From Posidonia oceanica (lineage: Eukaryota; Streptophyta; Magnoliopsida; Alismatales; Posidoniaceae), in the NCBI GenBank assembly GCA_037176725.1, contig JAZBRS010000026.1, forward strand, positions 99,927,501 to 99,991,500: a DNA stretch of 64,000 nucleotides. Direction: 5' to 3'. Of this stretch, positions 11,746 through 23,385 are shown one piece after another. The translations under genes and the position numbers were made by a program. Position 1 is the first letter of the stretch. Each line of letters begins with the position of its first letter. The notes below the pieces were generated by a model. That model made no database searches, had not been told where the DNA came from, and worked only from the letters and a program-made list of their open reading frames with translations.

Positions 11746-14033
11746 TGTGACCGTCCCGCTCTACCACAGTGGGTCTCGGGCGCTATCATAGCTCACGTGC
11801 GATCGTGCCATGAGAGAGAGGGGAAGCCGCAGTCAGCAGTGAATCCAAGGAGAAAACTCGACTCGAAAACACCAGGAAATCGGTGAAGAAATCAAAGAAG
11901 ATAAGACATAAAGGAGTCGCCACCTAGTCTATTATCGGGAAGACGAGGAAAACCGAGGAAAGCATAGAAAACATGCAGGTGGATGTGATGCTATGCAAAA
12001 TAAAATGACTCGTGCCTAGGATATGGGCATAATGGTCATTATGGGCCAAAGAAAGGGTAAGGACTCCTGTTACGCGCGGGAAAGGTGTTAGGCACCCTCG
12101 ACATGCCCGAGGAATCGGTCTTTCAAGGCCAATCACTCGCATATGCTGGAATTTCGGAAAATGCTTGCCTTTAACTATACGCCCATAGGTGATGGATGCT
12201 ATGCATGCCTAACATATGCTTTGCTTGCCTAAATGCCATTTGAAAACATGCCTTGTTTAGTGGACAACCTGTTAAACATGGATGATTAGGGCTAAGATGC
12301 CATGATGCAATGATAAAGTGATTAACAAGCTAAAACAGAGTTTAACAAGCCAAGGGGATTAAAATCCAAAGCAGCAAACAATGGGTGTGGCTACTGTCTG
12401 GTTGCCAGGCTCGGTTGCCGGTGACTGTAGTGCCAAGGGTAGTCGCCGATGCTCAAGGCGATGAGGCACGTCACCTGTTGGAGCAGCGGCGGCTGGACCC
12501 TGTACAGGCTTCCAAGATGGGCGACTTCATGGCCTCGGGAAGGCTAGCAAATGGGTTCAGAACAAGAAACCAGACATGCAGAAATATAGAGGGCACATTC
12601 AAGATCAAAATGAAACTAAGATCGCATAGAATGGATGCCCGGACCACGAGATGTGGAGGTCCGAAGTCGGCCGGAGGACTGCCGGAAGCAACCCAACAGT
12701 CTTGGGCAGCGACCTTTGGCACCCATTTTGGCCATGCAAATGACATTGGAAAATCAAAGTAAACATTCACAAAGCAGCATGACATATCAGAGAACGCATT
12801 CATGCGATAAGACTGAAAAAAAACGAGCTCAGACGGCCTCCTCCACCTCCGTCCCTTTCCCACTGGAGACAGACATCCGCCGACCTTGAGGAAGGCCGGC
12901 AAGCCACTCGACGTCGCTACGATGTTCGAGAAGGGCCGAGCGAAGAAGGGGGAGGTCCAAGGATGAAATGTAGGTGGCTAGGATGGTCTCCGGTCGAGCT
13001 CAACGGCCTGTCGGCCTCACATGGGCGGCGATGCCTTTCGTCGAGGAAGATAACCACATATAGAGAACTAAGCTAGATAGCATGCAATTAAGTATCTAGG
13101 AAGCAAGAGTAGAGTGCCATGAGGGCAAAGGAGGTTTCACTCACCTACGAGAGTGCACGGCTGCGCTCCCTAACGTGGCTCGCCGGAGTTGGAAGGTGCA
13201 GAGGTCGCAGCGGCGCTAGAGGGAGCGGCGGTTGCTCGGCGATGTTGGGATGCACTTGGGGACGTCCGGCGGTGCTTCCTGGCACGTGAGGAAGGAGATT
13301 GCAGCGTTGGACGGAGTTTTTGGGTGGCTCGCCGGAGTTCGGGTGGCTCACCGGAGTTAAGGAAGATGACGGTGTAAAAGGCTTGGGAGGCTAGGGGAAG
13401 ATTGTGTCGGCATCAGGGGAAGCTCGAGGATCGCTCAGGAGGTGCGGGGCTTTGGTTTGCGCTCTGAAAACCAAGGGAATTTGCCGACCGAGTGTGGATA
13501 GGAATGAAAACGATGGGTTCCTCCTCTCTCCTTCCCTCCTTTTTTTTTTGGATTCTGAGGAGAAGAGAGAACTTTGTTCGGTCAAGGCTGTAGGTCGTAG
13601 GGCATTGGGCGAGGTGTCAGAGGCATGGGCTAGCTCTGGTAGGGGTGGCGCAAGTGGCATGGGCGGACGGCATGGCCGCAGGTCATGGGAGGCGGCGGTC
13701 TTCGCGGGAGAGAGTTGAATAGGTGAGTCACCGCACTTGCTAGCAACAACTTAGTCCAGTCGCCACTATGAGTGGCGACAGAGCAAGTCGCCTGGGCGAG
13801 TGGCGACAACAAAGTCCAATCGCCTATGTGACTGGTGTCTGGGCCTTCCTGTCCCAACTGGGCTTCTAAATGGGCCTAAGTTTGTTTCTAATGGACCTAG
13901 GTTTGTGTTGGTGGAGAAATGTTGGGATTTCAGGGGTTTTGGTTTGGGTTTAGGTGGAAAGTGGGGTTTTGGGTTTCTGAGCTTGATCCCCGAGTGAAAT
14001 CTGCCAAATGGCAGTCAAATTGAAGTATCTACA
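11746..14033 (-). repeat. 5' LTR of G1 (2.3 kb)
   Basis: In element orientation it starts TGTAGATACTTC (at 14033) and ends GGTCACA (at 11746), next to the PBS. It contains the conserved ~95-bp block (12034-12130) and the internal PBS core GGAGTCGCCA (11913-11922). The frames at 12471-12902 and 13145-13857 lie in GC-rich LTR sequence and show no family similarity. Confidence 0.82.
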
Positions 14034-16198
14034 GGGAGCACCTCCAAATAATGGCTTTTAATTCAAATTAACTTGAAACAAGCTTATTTACGTGTAATAA
14101 TATACATATGACAGAGATATGAAGAAAGATTTCACCTGCGAGCTTTAATTCTGATTTCTGTGGCTGTTGGTGCTTTAACAAGTTAATAACTTAATGAAAA
14201 CTACAACAGGTAATTCTGGATAGCCCGGAGATCCAAAAAATATGAAACCAATGCCCACACGTGTATTTCAACTTGTAGAAGCTTCTGGAACTAGTAGAAG
14301 TTGGTTTGGCATTTTGTCCACAGATTTAGAGGGCCCTCAGCGAAGTTCAGCAACTTAAGCTGCTGAAAAGACGCGACTGTCTATGCGTCCAACGTAGGAC
14401 GCTAGAACGTATAGCATCCTACCAACTCTTATTATTTTTTTCTTTTCTAGCTGTGTTGGATGCTAGAACATATTGCGTCCTTTGTAAGATGCACTGTTTT
14501 GCAACGTCCAACATATGTCAGTAACTTTCTGTAGAGCAGCTCAAAAAAGAATTTGTTAGGCCATCTAGGGTGCCCCTTGCTCCTAGTCTAAGGAAAATAA
14601 TAAACAAATATGTACATATATTGCATGAAATAAACTTAGGCGTAGGATAATAAATCTGGCCTCAAATTTGTTGTCTAAATGAAAATGGTATACTTAACGA
14701 GGGGCTGTCTCTTCTCGAGATCCCAACGTTGCCTCGTAAGCGGATACCAAGTGACTGTCCTGAATAGGAGAAGTCAGAATGCGACGCGGGGTCGCTAATG
14801 CCCTAGATTTTTTATCATTGGCCAATTTTGTTATCAGTTTCATGAAGTGATGTTGGTTGGGTAGATTTTACCCTACTTTTATTTTTTTGGTTCTTTTGCT
14901 ATTTTTTGGATTTTTGATTGTCACATTTTTTTTTTTTTTTGGCTTTTGGTTTTATCCTTTTTTGGATTTTTGGTTTTATCATTTTTTTGGTTTTTTGGTT
15001 TTATCATTTTTTGGATTTTTGGTTTTATTATCATTTTTTTGGTTTTTGATGATTTTTTTTCTTTTTTTCTAGGAGAAGAAGAATCTTCCAAGGAGTTGGG
15101 AAACAGGAAACCTCATGGTTAAGAAAACCTTGATAATTGGGTCCCATGTGCATCTTGGAGCCAAAAGATACTACAGGCTTGCTTTGGCACCTATCTGCCC
15201 CTAGATCTAGGTTCCTATCCCTTGCCTCTCAATGCGTAGTGTAGGGCGTGGGGAAAGAGATAGTGACCTATCCTGAGATTTTGGCTAGAGATTTAGAATT
15301 CTACCCCCCCAGCCCAAGGTTAAATCCTACTGTGCTTTTCAATCCCTGATTTTTCTAGTTTTGATACATAGACAGCTTCTTTGCTGCCTTCTTTTCTTAG
15401 ATAGCTTCTTTGCTACCATCCTTTCCCCTCCCTCTCTTTTGTTTGATGGATAGCTTCTTTGTTGCCTTCTTTTCTTTTCTCTGATCTTTTGGTAGGCATT
15501 AGTAGTCTCACCCCCGTTTCGAGTGCTCGGCGAACAGATATTCATTTATTGATGGACTGACACACTCCTTTCTTTTTTATTTGGTACACACCCCTCTTTT
15601 ACGCTTCTAAGCTTGGCTATGGATATCTTCCAAAAGGCATGTCCGACTTGTAGGAAGTGTGTGGACTCATTATTCAAGGACTGGGAAGGGAATTCATAAA
15701 AGTCTGCCTCTATCTCAGTGTTGGATCAGTGATATTTCCTCCCCACAAAGTGTTTGTGAGATGAGGTTAGAGGCAGGATTCCTAGGCTTCGGGAACAGTG
15801 AGTTCACAAGCACGGGTATTCTATTGGCTCGGCGTATGGTTCATGGGTAGCATTTATTGCAGAGCATTTCAGGAATGTTCGGGCCTAGTGCCATCCTTTT
15901 GGCCAACAATAGGCATTGCCTTGATATGCCTCAACTACCAAGTATGGTCTGTCCCATTTAGTTCTCAAATTCCCATGCTTGGGGTGAATCTTTTTCTCAT
16001 TAGGTTTATATTTTTATTTTATGGAAGGAAATGATATTTTATTTAGGTATATTCTAGCAGAAACAAAAACAAATATGGAAACAAGGAAGGAAAAGTCTAT
16101 TTACAACACTTTGGGAAAATGCCCCAGGTGTAACCTCCATCAGTAGAGGCTCTTGAGAGGCAGGCTTCAGTCTTGATGGCGCCTCCGAACCTTCTCTA
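14034..16198 (-). other. R post-gag region with eroded pol tail
   Basis: Mostly non-coding, with a T-rich low-complexity tract at 14857-15075. On the minus strand near 15890-15990 a short reading resembles the end of a gypsy integrase (TKWDRPYLVVEAYQG, compare the GPY/F module), which hints that pol was once present and was deleted. The GCGTCCAACGTAGGACGCT hairpin motif occurs at about 14377-14396. Confidence 0.4.
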
Positions 16199-17694
16199 TC
16201 AATACATCCCAATTGAAGACGTCTGCGTCCACAGGTCATAGATGATGTCCTTAAAGACCCAGTAGTCTTCTAAATTGTGCCCACGTCTCCTGTGGTACTA
16301 GCAATATTTGCTTCTGTCACAGTTCACCCCTTCAAGTCTTCGAGGCGGGAGGTCGATTGCTTGGGCTTCCATCATTTCTGCAAACATATCCATCAGCGTG
16401 ACCGGAATAGGAGGATAGCTTGTGCGCTTTGGTCTCTTGGACTGCTGTTGTGGAGCTATATGATGGTAGTTGCCCTTGGCGTTGCCATCTTTTCCAAAGT
16501 GGTTGCCATTCTACTGGTAATCTTGAAGAGGAGAATCTCGTTGCTTAGCAACTTGATGAATGGACTCAGTATCGCCTTCTATCTTCTGAAATTCATGCAT
16601 ATTTTCCATCATAGAAGCGGCTACCTCGTAGAGTGCAGTCACAGAAGGCCAATAGGCATTTGCCAACCCCCTTTTCATTGGTCCAATAGCATTTGCAGTC
16701 AATGTCTGGATAACTTGTCTTTCTGAGATGTCCAAGCCTGATTTGGCAGCCATCTCCTGCCATCTATTTGCAAAGGTGACCCATTCTTCACCTGGCTTCA
16801 TGGTTTCCCTGCTCAAGTTACAAAAGTTGGCTTCGACTTGACCTTGTGTTGGTACTTGGTCAAGAAGCACTCCTTGATCTTGTCGAAGCTGTTGAGGTCG
16901 TCTCCAGAGAGGATAAGGAACCAGTCCACGGGTTTGCCTTCCAATGAATAGAAGAAAAGGTGGATGATGAACCCCAAGTCATGGAAGTGCGGAGTTGATT
17001 CCATTTGAAACCGAACGATGTGGGTTTGTGGGTTGGTGGTCCCATCAAACTTAGGCGTCTTTGGAAACATGAAACCAGGAGGAAGCCGAAATGGTGGGAA
17101 TTTGCTAATGTCAAAAGTTGGGGGAGCTTGTGCCTGAACCCCTAAGGAATTTAAAACCTTCCTCATTTCTGCTAAATTGCTAAGCCCACCATGAATTTGA
17201 GGATTTGATATTTGATTGGTATGTGGCTGTCGATTGTCACCTTGAATATTCATACCCGGCTGAAGAGGAACCTGGCAACTCTGCTCTGGTTGGTTGGAGA
17301 ATAATGGATCGGCTCCTTTGCCATGTGGCTACTCAACAAATAAAGGATTGGCCCTTTCTCGGAATCCTCTTGGTGAGTCGTTTCCCTACCCATGGTGTTG
17401 GGTATCCAGTGGCGCATTTCCATGCTGTCTTTGGTACAAATTCTCAGGGATGTGGCTTGTGATAGACCTTCATAGTCTTTTACCAAGGAGGTGTTGACCT
17501 TGATGGAAATCCTCATCTCTTTGATCCGTTGAACCAGGATGATTGTTGTCACTATAAAGGAAGCGCTACAATACTTGATATTGGGCTGAGTAGGGATCCA
17601 GTTCCTCTCCAGTGGTTGGATTGAATAACCTCATGATGGGTTCCTCCTCGGGCATGCTATCTGTATCTAAGTAGCTACTTTCGAATTCAGACAT
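16199..17694 (-). pseudogene. gag: gag pseudogene of R
   Basis: Starts at ATG 17694-17692 (reading MSEFESSYLDTDSMPEEE) and ends at TGA 16201-16199. Capsid features include PPTFDISKFPPFRLPPGFMF, then PKFDGTTNPQTHIVRFQM near 17040, and WVTFANRWQEMAAKSGL near 16780. The C-terminal knuckle reads YHRRRGHNLEDYW (near 16250), where related proteins have EDC, so the last metal-binding Cys appears replaced by Tyr. A frameshift near 16830 separates two capsid halves, another near 17250 affects the N-terminal part, and in-frame stops occur near 17570 and 16510. It is therefore non-functional. Length (~500 codons) fits a gypsy gag. Confidence 0.78.
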
Positions 17695-19463
17695 TTGGCT
17701 CAGCTTTCTCTTGTTCCAGCTTAAGTTCAGTTTCAGTAAGCATAGGACGTAGATAACAGCAGCGTCTAATGTATGACGCTAGAGAGGGTTGCGTCCAACA
17801 CCACTGCCTTCTGTTGGTTGGCTTAACCAATGTAATCAGTGCTCAACTATGCAGAAATGACTACCACAACTCCCTAGAACACACTCCTTGTATCTTTACA
17901 CTTAATCTTGGCAAATGGTAAGCAACTTAATGCGCTGATTGGCTCTGAAGTAAAATGGCAGTGTAGGACACTACCAAAGATAGCGTCCAATGTTGGACAT
18001 TTTTCATTGCTGCTTCCAACACTTCAAGTTGTCTGTTGAACTGATCTTTGTGCCACCAATTACTCCTTTGAGAGATATTTCTTGATGAAACAAATCCCTA
18101 CGTTCTTGAGAATCATAAGACCATACAAGGACTTCCCTTTCTTTTCTTCTTTTTTTTTCTTTTCTTTTTCTTTTTCTTTTCTTTTATATAAAGGAAGGGT
18201 TACAAGTGCTTACAATGAAAAAAGGAAATTACAAAACTTAGCAATTTAATACAGGTTCCTAAAAAGTAAAAAGTGAATATAAAACTGCTACTGTCCTGTT
18301 TTTTATTTTTCAAATGTTTTACCTTGCAAATCAATCCACACAGAAAAGCTAAAAAATAAACAACCAAGCAAAGAATGTGTTAGTCGCAGTATATGCAGCG
18401 TCTAACATTAAATACTGATATTCCCACGTCTAACACCCTATTACAAAGAACTGCACAGAAACACTTTCAGACAGCGATTAAAGTTTTGATTTTTGTTTTT
18501 ACTTTGAGATTAGTGTTTTAAACCTGCGTAGCTCTCAGGGTATCTTAAGGCTTAAGTATGGCTTTTTTTTTCATGGATTTCTATGGATCCTCACAAAATG
18601 GGTAAATATTTTTTTTTGGTACTACCCCCTACCTCAACTCCTGAGGATGTTAGGGGGAGCCTGAATACACTCAGGTCCCTACCCTATAGAGGTAGAGCCC
18701 AGCGTACTCAGGATTGATCGGGTCTCTCGCGTATCAACAACAACAAAATAAACAAACCACCGAAGGGGGAAGGAATGCAAATCTAGACTTGGGGTTCTAA
18801 CTTACTTCCACACGGAGCAAGGGAAAGAAGAGTGCCCCTTGTGAAAGCAAGTGACAACACAAACACCTTTCTTAAGTCTTTCGCAACAGGGGTGCTCAGG
18901 GTTCAAGTGGTTATTTTGTGTAATCCAAGACAAGACACAATCAAATTAGTTCCCTAAATAGGGTCATGCAAGTCATACAGAAAGATTCGATTTTTATTTG
19001 TTTTTTTTTTTTGTAAAGCACCCAAAAGAAAATGAGGTTCCAGTCCCTATGGCAAAGCTGATCACCTCACACCTCAGTCTTTGGCCCAGTTATGAAAAGA
19101 AAATAAAGAAAAATGTTAAAACAGAAAGGCTCCTATTCAATGGTCGTTAGACATGGATACTGGAGCATCCAATGTTAGACGCGTCAGATCATGCGTATAA
19201 CGTATTGACAGAGTTTTTTACAGGAAATCTATGGCTTTTATGAACCACCTCTGCTCCCGAGAATCCCAGAGAAAAGGAGAGGTGGTATCAGTTATTTGGA
19301 CATAGAAAAAAAAACGAGAAGGGTCACGATGCCTCAAAACACTACGAGGAATTTCACTGCTACCTTGAAACTTATAAAAAAAAAACTAAAACTAGAAATG
19401 AAGATAATAAGGAAGAAGAAGAAGAAAGAGATTACTCACCTTGCACGGGGGCACTTCTAGCTG
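17695..19463 (-). other. R 5' leader
   Basis: Non-coding, AT-rich, with homopyrimidine tracts (18146-18185). It carries scattered GCGTCTAAC/GTCCAAC motifs (17760-17805, 17965-18000, 18398-18435, 19165-19203). A SINE-like block lies at about 18609-18748. No gene is supported. Confidence 0.5.
18609..18748 (-). mobile_element. Possible SINE-like insertion in R
   Basis: On the minus strand the block begins with TTG repeats (TTGTTGTTGATACG), contains GAGTACGCTGGGCTCTACC, and ends in an A-rich run (plus-strand T run at 18610-18617). Composition and size resemble a retroposed short element, but I see no clear box A/B and no certain target duplication. It could also be ordinary leader sequence. Confidence 0.25.
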
Positions 19464-19480
19464 TCCCACCATGATCGCCA
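19464..19480 (-). promoter_or_regulatory. Putative PBS of R
   Basis: The plus strand reads TCCCACCATGATCGCCA just left of the LTR end at 19484. It ends in CCA as a tRNA 3' end would and is at the right distance. I cannot assign it to a tRNA from memory. Confidence 0.4.
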
Positions 19481-19483
19481 ATC

Positions 19484-20767
19484 TGTGGATATGGGGTTTT
19501 GGAGGAGAAGAAGCTTGTTTTATTTATTTGCTTTTTCTCAGCATCCCCTTTTTTGTATCCAACTCCGTCACTCCACAGGTGATGGAATTGGTATGATCGC
19601 CACTCTAGGTTTGCTTTCGCCGGCCCTCGAGACGCCTTGGGAGATGTGGGGTGTGGGTTCGGCTACCTTGGGACAACGCCGACGTTGCCCAAGGGTGCCC
19701 GTGTTTGATGAGTCTCTTCTTCTTCTTCTTCTTCTTCCTTGCAAAACAGATTTAAAGATGCAGATTAGATATGGTGTAGTAAGTGATCTAAGGTAAATAA
19801 AAATGATATAAAATAAATAACGAGAAACACTTACCCAAGGGGTTTTATCCCCCCAGTTGCAACTATGAATGAATGCCTAGCTACAACATGTAAGAAATGA
19901 GATATGATATGCAAACTATTAAAAAGAAAATCCCCTTTTAATATGGATGGTATGCGTAGAATGCAAGACGCCGTTGGCATGGTTGGAGATGGAAGAAGAC
20001 TCAAGCTTTGTTGTACTCTATCCTTACTCTCTCGATTTCCACAATTTTTCTCTCATAAATTCCCCTCTAAAATTGTGTCCCTCACTCAAATTCGTCCCCC
20101 ACCGTCCCTCAAATTTCTGTCCCCTGTGGCTATTGGGGTACCCCTACTTTTATAGAAGCAGGGGAGGAGCAAATATGGACACAAAGGCCAAGTCAGCAAA
20201 ATTTCCTGTTTCAAAGGTGTTGGCCGCTGGAAAATCAAGCGTCCAACGACCCTCCGAGGCACAACTGCCAGGATCAAAGAATATTCTCCAAATAAAGACT
20301 AATTAATGACCAATAATGCCCATAAAAGCCTTGACTGGTCAACGGACCTCTAGTGGAGGCAAAATATGAATTTTGAATTTAGCCAAATAAGAAAAGTCTA
20401 GGAAACACAAAACCAGGTTATTGGATGCTGTGGTTCACAGTGTCCAACACGTTCAATTGCAAACTTACCAATTTTAGCTTCTCAATCAAGGGGACAATTG
20501 TCAATCAATTAAATGAGGTAATTGCCAATGTGGACCCGCTTAACTTTGACAAATGGTTTGGGTCCAACAGGAAAAGTGATAGATTTGGAAATAAACTGGG
20601 CCGGAACTGTTAGACACTATAAAATACAGTGTCTAACGATCCAGACTGACATATGGGCTTTTGGAGAGTACTTAAGCTGAGCGAATTGCTTCTAATGATG
20701 AGTGGTGCATGATATAGTGCAGTGGTACCTAAAAATGCAAGGGGAGTGCCAAAGCGGGGTATCTACA
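19484..20767 (-). repeat. 5' LTR of R (1.3 kb)
   Basis: In element orientation it runs from TGTAGATACCCC (at 20767) to ATATCCACA (at 19484). It holds two strong stems: TTGGATGCTGTG (20421-20432) with CACAGTGTCCAA (20436-20447), and GTTAGACACT (20609-20618) with AGTGTCTAAC (20628-20637). No second copy lies in the window, so the ends are inferred from the termini and flanks only. Confidence 0.65.
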
Positions 20768-21685
20768 ATAGCCATACCAGCAGCTCTGGAGTCAGGAGCA
20801 CATCCTCAGGCACCGTTCGCCAGTCCACCCATGGCTGCAGTTGCATCATCACAGCTGTCACCCTTTCTGGCAAATCAGTCAGTCAGTTCAGCCAGCATCG
20901 CGATTCAGCCCACTTCAGCAGCCGCATCACCAGCAACGTAGGTGGCTCCATCAGTCATACAGCCTCCTGCCTCAGGACAACAAGCCTTGTGGTGGGCTCC
21001 CATGGCATCTCCAGCTGTGCAACCACCATCACCAGTAGATGCAGGTGTCTTGTCGACCGGCACAGCCACCTAGTCATCGGCCCTCAGTGGAGCACTTCTG
21101 CCTCCCCTCCAGCCACAATAGTGACCTTGGCAGCACACCCGCCAGCTGCACCACTGGCCAACCTGCTCGCATCCCTGATTGACACGGCACTGCAGTCAGC
21201 CATGCCAGAAGGCTAGCCAGATAGTGCAGCCAATAGTAGAGCAAATGCCCCAAGCAGCGGTACACCTAGCAGTCGAGCCAGAGTTAGAGGCCACTGGAGC
21301 CTACTACATCGACTCACCCTCGGATAAGGAGGGAGGAGCGGCTACAGAGGCTCAGGTTGACTTGATGATGGGAGACTTGGAGCTACTGTTCCAAGAACAA
21401 CTTGTGTCGCTGGCGGAGGACCTCGCAGAGTATCAGATGGTGAGGAAAGGGAAAGTAGTGGTCAAGGATCCCTCCCCACCGAAAGACCATGCCTATATCA
21501 TGGTCTTACAAGAAGATTCGCCAGCGGTAGCACCCACTAGACCAAATGAGATAATTACTCTACAACTGGGAGGCGGGTCTAGATGGTTTGTACAGCACAT
21601 GCCCTACTCAAGCAGCGCAGCATGCGGTAGTACACAAATCAGTCGCCAGACCAATATACACCCCCCCCCCCCGCAAGCACATTAG
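20768..21685 (+). pseudogene. P1 polyprotein segment upstream of RT
   Basis: One reading frame (codon positions equal to 2 modulo 3) carries a Pro/Ala/Gln/Ser-rich stretch with three in-frame stops (first near 20939-20941), then an uninterrupted acidic part from about 21179: YYIDSPSDKEGGAATEAQ, then MGDLELLFQEQLVSLAEDLA, then KGKVVVKDPSPPKDHAYIM. It ends at a 12-base C run (21661-21672), after which the protein continues in another frame. The acidic part may be a gag-pol linker; I see no protease active site. The product name is not known to me. Confidence 0.55.
21661..21672 (+). repeat. C12 homopolymer causing a frameshift
   Basis: Twelve consecutive C residues. Upstream coding is in one frame and the downstream Ala/Gln/Val repeat plus RT are in another (codon positions equal to 1 modulo 3), so length change of this tract is the simplest cause of the frame break. 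Assembly or polymerase slippage error is also possible. Confidence 0.6.
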
Positions 21686-22293
21686 AAAATGCGGAGGAGG
21701 AAGCAGCAGCAGCACAAGTAGCAACCGCACAAGCAGCACAAGTAGCAACCGCATAATTAGCATAAGCAACAGTAGCACAAGCAGTAGTAGCACATGCAAC
21801 ACCAACAGTAGCACAAGCAGCAATAGCACAAGCAGTAGTAGCACAAGCAGCAGTAGCACATGCAGCACCAGCAGTAGCACAAGCAACAACAACACAAGCA
21901 GCAGTAGCACAAGTAGCAGTAGCACATACAGCACCAGGAGTAGCACAAGCAGTAGCAGCAACCGCACAAGTAGCACAAGCAGCAATAACACATGCAACAC
22001 CAGCAGTAGCACAAGCAGCAACCGCACAAGTAGCACAAGCAACAGTAGCACATGCAGCACTAGTGGTAGCACAAGCAGCAACATCACAAGCAGCAGTAGC
22101 ACAAGCAGCAGTAGCAGTAGCACAAGCAGCAACAGCACATGCAGCAATAGCACAAGCAGTAGTAGCACAAGCAGCAGCACAGACCGCAGCACAGACAGTA
22201 GTAGAGTCAGCAGCACCAGCAGTGGCAGCAGTAGCAGAGCAGGCAGAGGAAATTGCCAGAGCAGAGGTCACGCACCAAGGATATAGAAACACT
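21674..22293 (+). pseudogene. P1 Ala/Gln/Val repeat domain
   Basis: In the RT frame this codes for a run such as AQAAVAQAAVAVAQAA made almost only of GCA, CAA and GTA codons, with two in-frame stops near its start (about 21752 and 21758) and TGA at 22294-22296. Because the units are codon-like triplets, all three forward frames and some reverse frames stay open; the Ser-rich and Leu-rich readings are shadows. It lies between the acidic segment and RT and probably arose by microsatellite growth inside the polyprotein. Confidence 0.6.
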
Positions 22294-22296
22294 TGA

Positions 22297-23385
22297 GTGA
22301 GCGTGACCATCCTAAAGCATCACCAGGGCCAAGAAGCGGAACATATACACTCCTTCGATATAACAGACCCCCCCATTGAGAAGGAGATCCTCTCAGAATT
22401 CATTGCATACGGAGAGGAGGATGATACAGGTGAAGATGAGAATGATGAACCATCGCCTGAGTTCCAGCCCCACAACGACGATCCAGAAGACCCTAACCTC
22501 CATGTGGAAGAAGAGACGGAGATGGTCAACATCGGCACAGCCGAAGAAGCCAGAGAGGTCCGTATTAGTGCCCAACTGTCGCCCTAGGTTAGAGCAGAGT
22601 TCATAGCATTCTTGAAAGAGTATGCAGATGTCTTCGTCTGGAGCTATGAAGACATGGTCGGCCTCGACGTCAAAATAGTAGTACACAACCTGCCCTTGAA
22701 TCCAGATGCCAAGCCAGTAAAGCAGAAGCTAAGGAGATGGCGACCATAGTGGCTACTCATGATCAAGGAAGAGATCATGAAGCAGCATAATGTCAGCTTT
22801 CTTAAGGTTGTCCTTTACCCTGAATGGCTTGCAAATAATGTGCTAGTGCCCAAGAAAGACGACTGAGTCCGCATGTGCATTGACTATAGGGACCTGAACA
22901 AGGCGAGTCCCAAGGACGATTTCCCACTACCGCACATTGACGTCCTAGTCGACAACACTACAGGGCACAAAATGCTCTCCTTCATGGACGGCTTCTCCGG
23001 CTATAACCAGATCAAAATGGCAGAAAAAGACATGGAAAAGACATCATTCATCACCCCGTGGGGAGTCTTCTGCTACCAAGTTATGCCGTTTGGGCTCAAA
23101 AACGTTGGCGCCACTTATCAGAGGGCAATGACAGCACTATTCCACGACCTCATGCACCAAGAAGTTGAGGTCTACGTGGATGACGTGATTGCCAAGTCCA
23201 AAGAGCCCGAGGATCACCTCACCTGTCTAAAGAAGCACTATGACCGCTTGAGGAAGTACAAGCTACAGCTCAACCCCAAGAAATGCGTATTTGGGGTGAC
23301 ATCCGGAAAGCTCCTGGAATACATATTCAGCTAAAGGGGAATTGAGGTGGACCCGAGCAAGGCAAAAGCCATCATGGAGATGCCA
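22297..23385 (+). pseudogene. pol: P1 reverse transcriptase, truncated and stopped
   Basis: Ty3/gypsy RT. Visible motifs are MCIDYRDLNKASPKDDFPLP (22873), LSFMDGFSGYNQI with the first catalytic Asp, GVFCYQVMPFGLKN, and YVDD (near 23176) with the catalytic Asp pair. In-frame stops at 22585-22587 (TAG), 22747-22749 (TAG), 22864-22866 (TGA) and 23332-23334 (TAA) break it. Some could be C-to-T changes of Arg or Gln codons. After KAIMEMPP (about 23385) the sequence jumps straight into LTR sequence, so the connection, RNase H and integrase domains are lost. Confidence 0.88.

Larger units (their letters stand above)
6372..14033 (-). mobile_element. G1: gag-only Tat/Ogre-type element, interrupted by L1
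   Basis: A minus-strand element read from right to left: 5' LTR (11746-14033), tRNA-Arg PBS (11723-11739), leader, gag pseudogene (8545-10614), hairpin repeats (7520-7950) and post-gag region to 6372, where L1 interrupts it. No protease, RT, RNase H or integrase is present between gag and the repeats, so it is non-autonomous. The 3' LTR is beyond the left edge. The flank right of 14033 starts GGGAG, the expected target duplication, and lies within element R. Gag, leader and repeats are all close relatives of those of M1. Confidence 0.82.
14034..20767 (-). mobile_element. R: gag-only gypsy element of a second lineage, interrupted by G1
   Basis: Read from right to left: 5' LTR (19484-20767), putative PBS (19464-19480), leader, gag pseudogene (16199-17694), then a degenerate region up to 14034 where the intact LTR end of G1 begins. 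Its gag differs from that of G1/M1, and its LTR lacks the conserved ~95-bp block, so it is a separate lineage. The flank right of 20767 is ATAGC inside P1 coding sequence, so R sits in P1. Its 3' LTR would lie left of the G1/L1 complex. Confidence 0.72.

Noticed and set aside
21588..22286. Ser/Thr/Asn-rich ORF and the antisense Leu-rich and Cys-rich ORFs over the same bases
   Set aside because: They are frame shadows of a triplet repeat; only the Ala/Gln/Val frame joins the RT frame.
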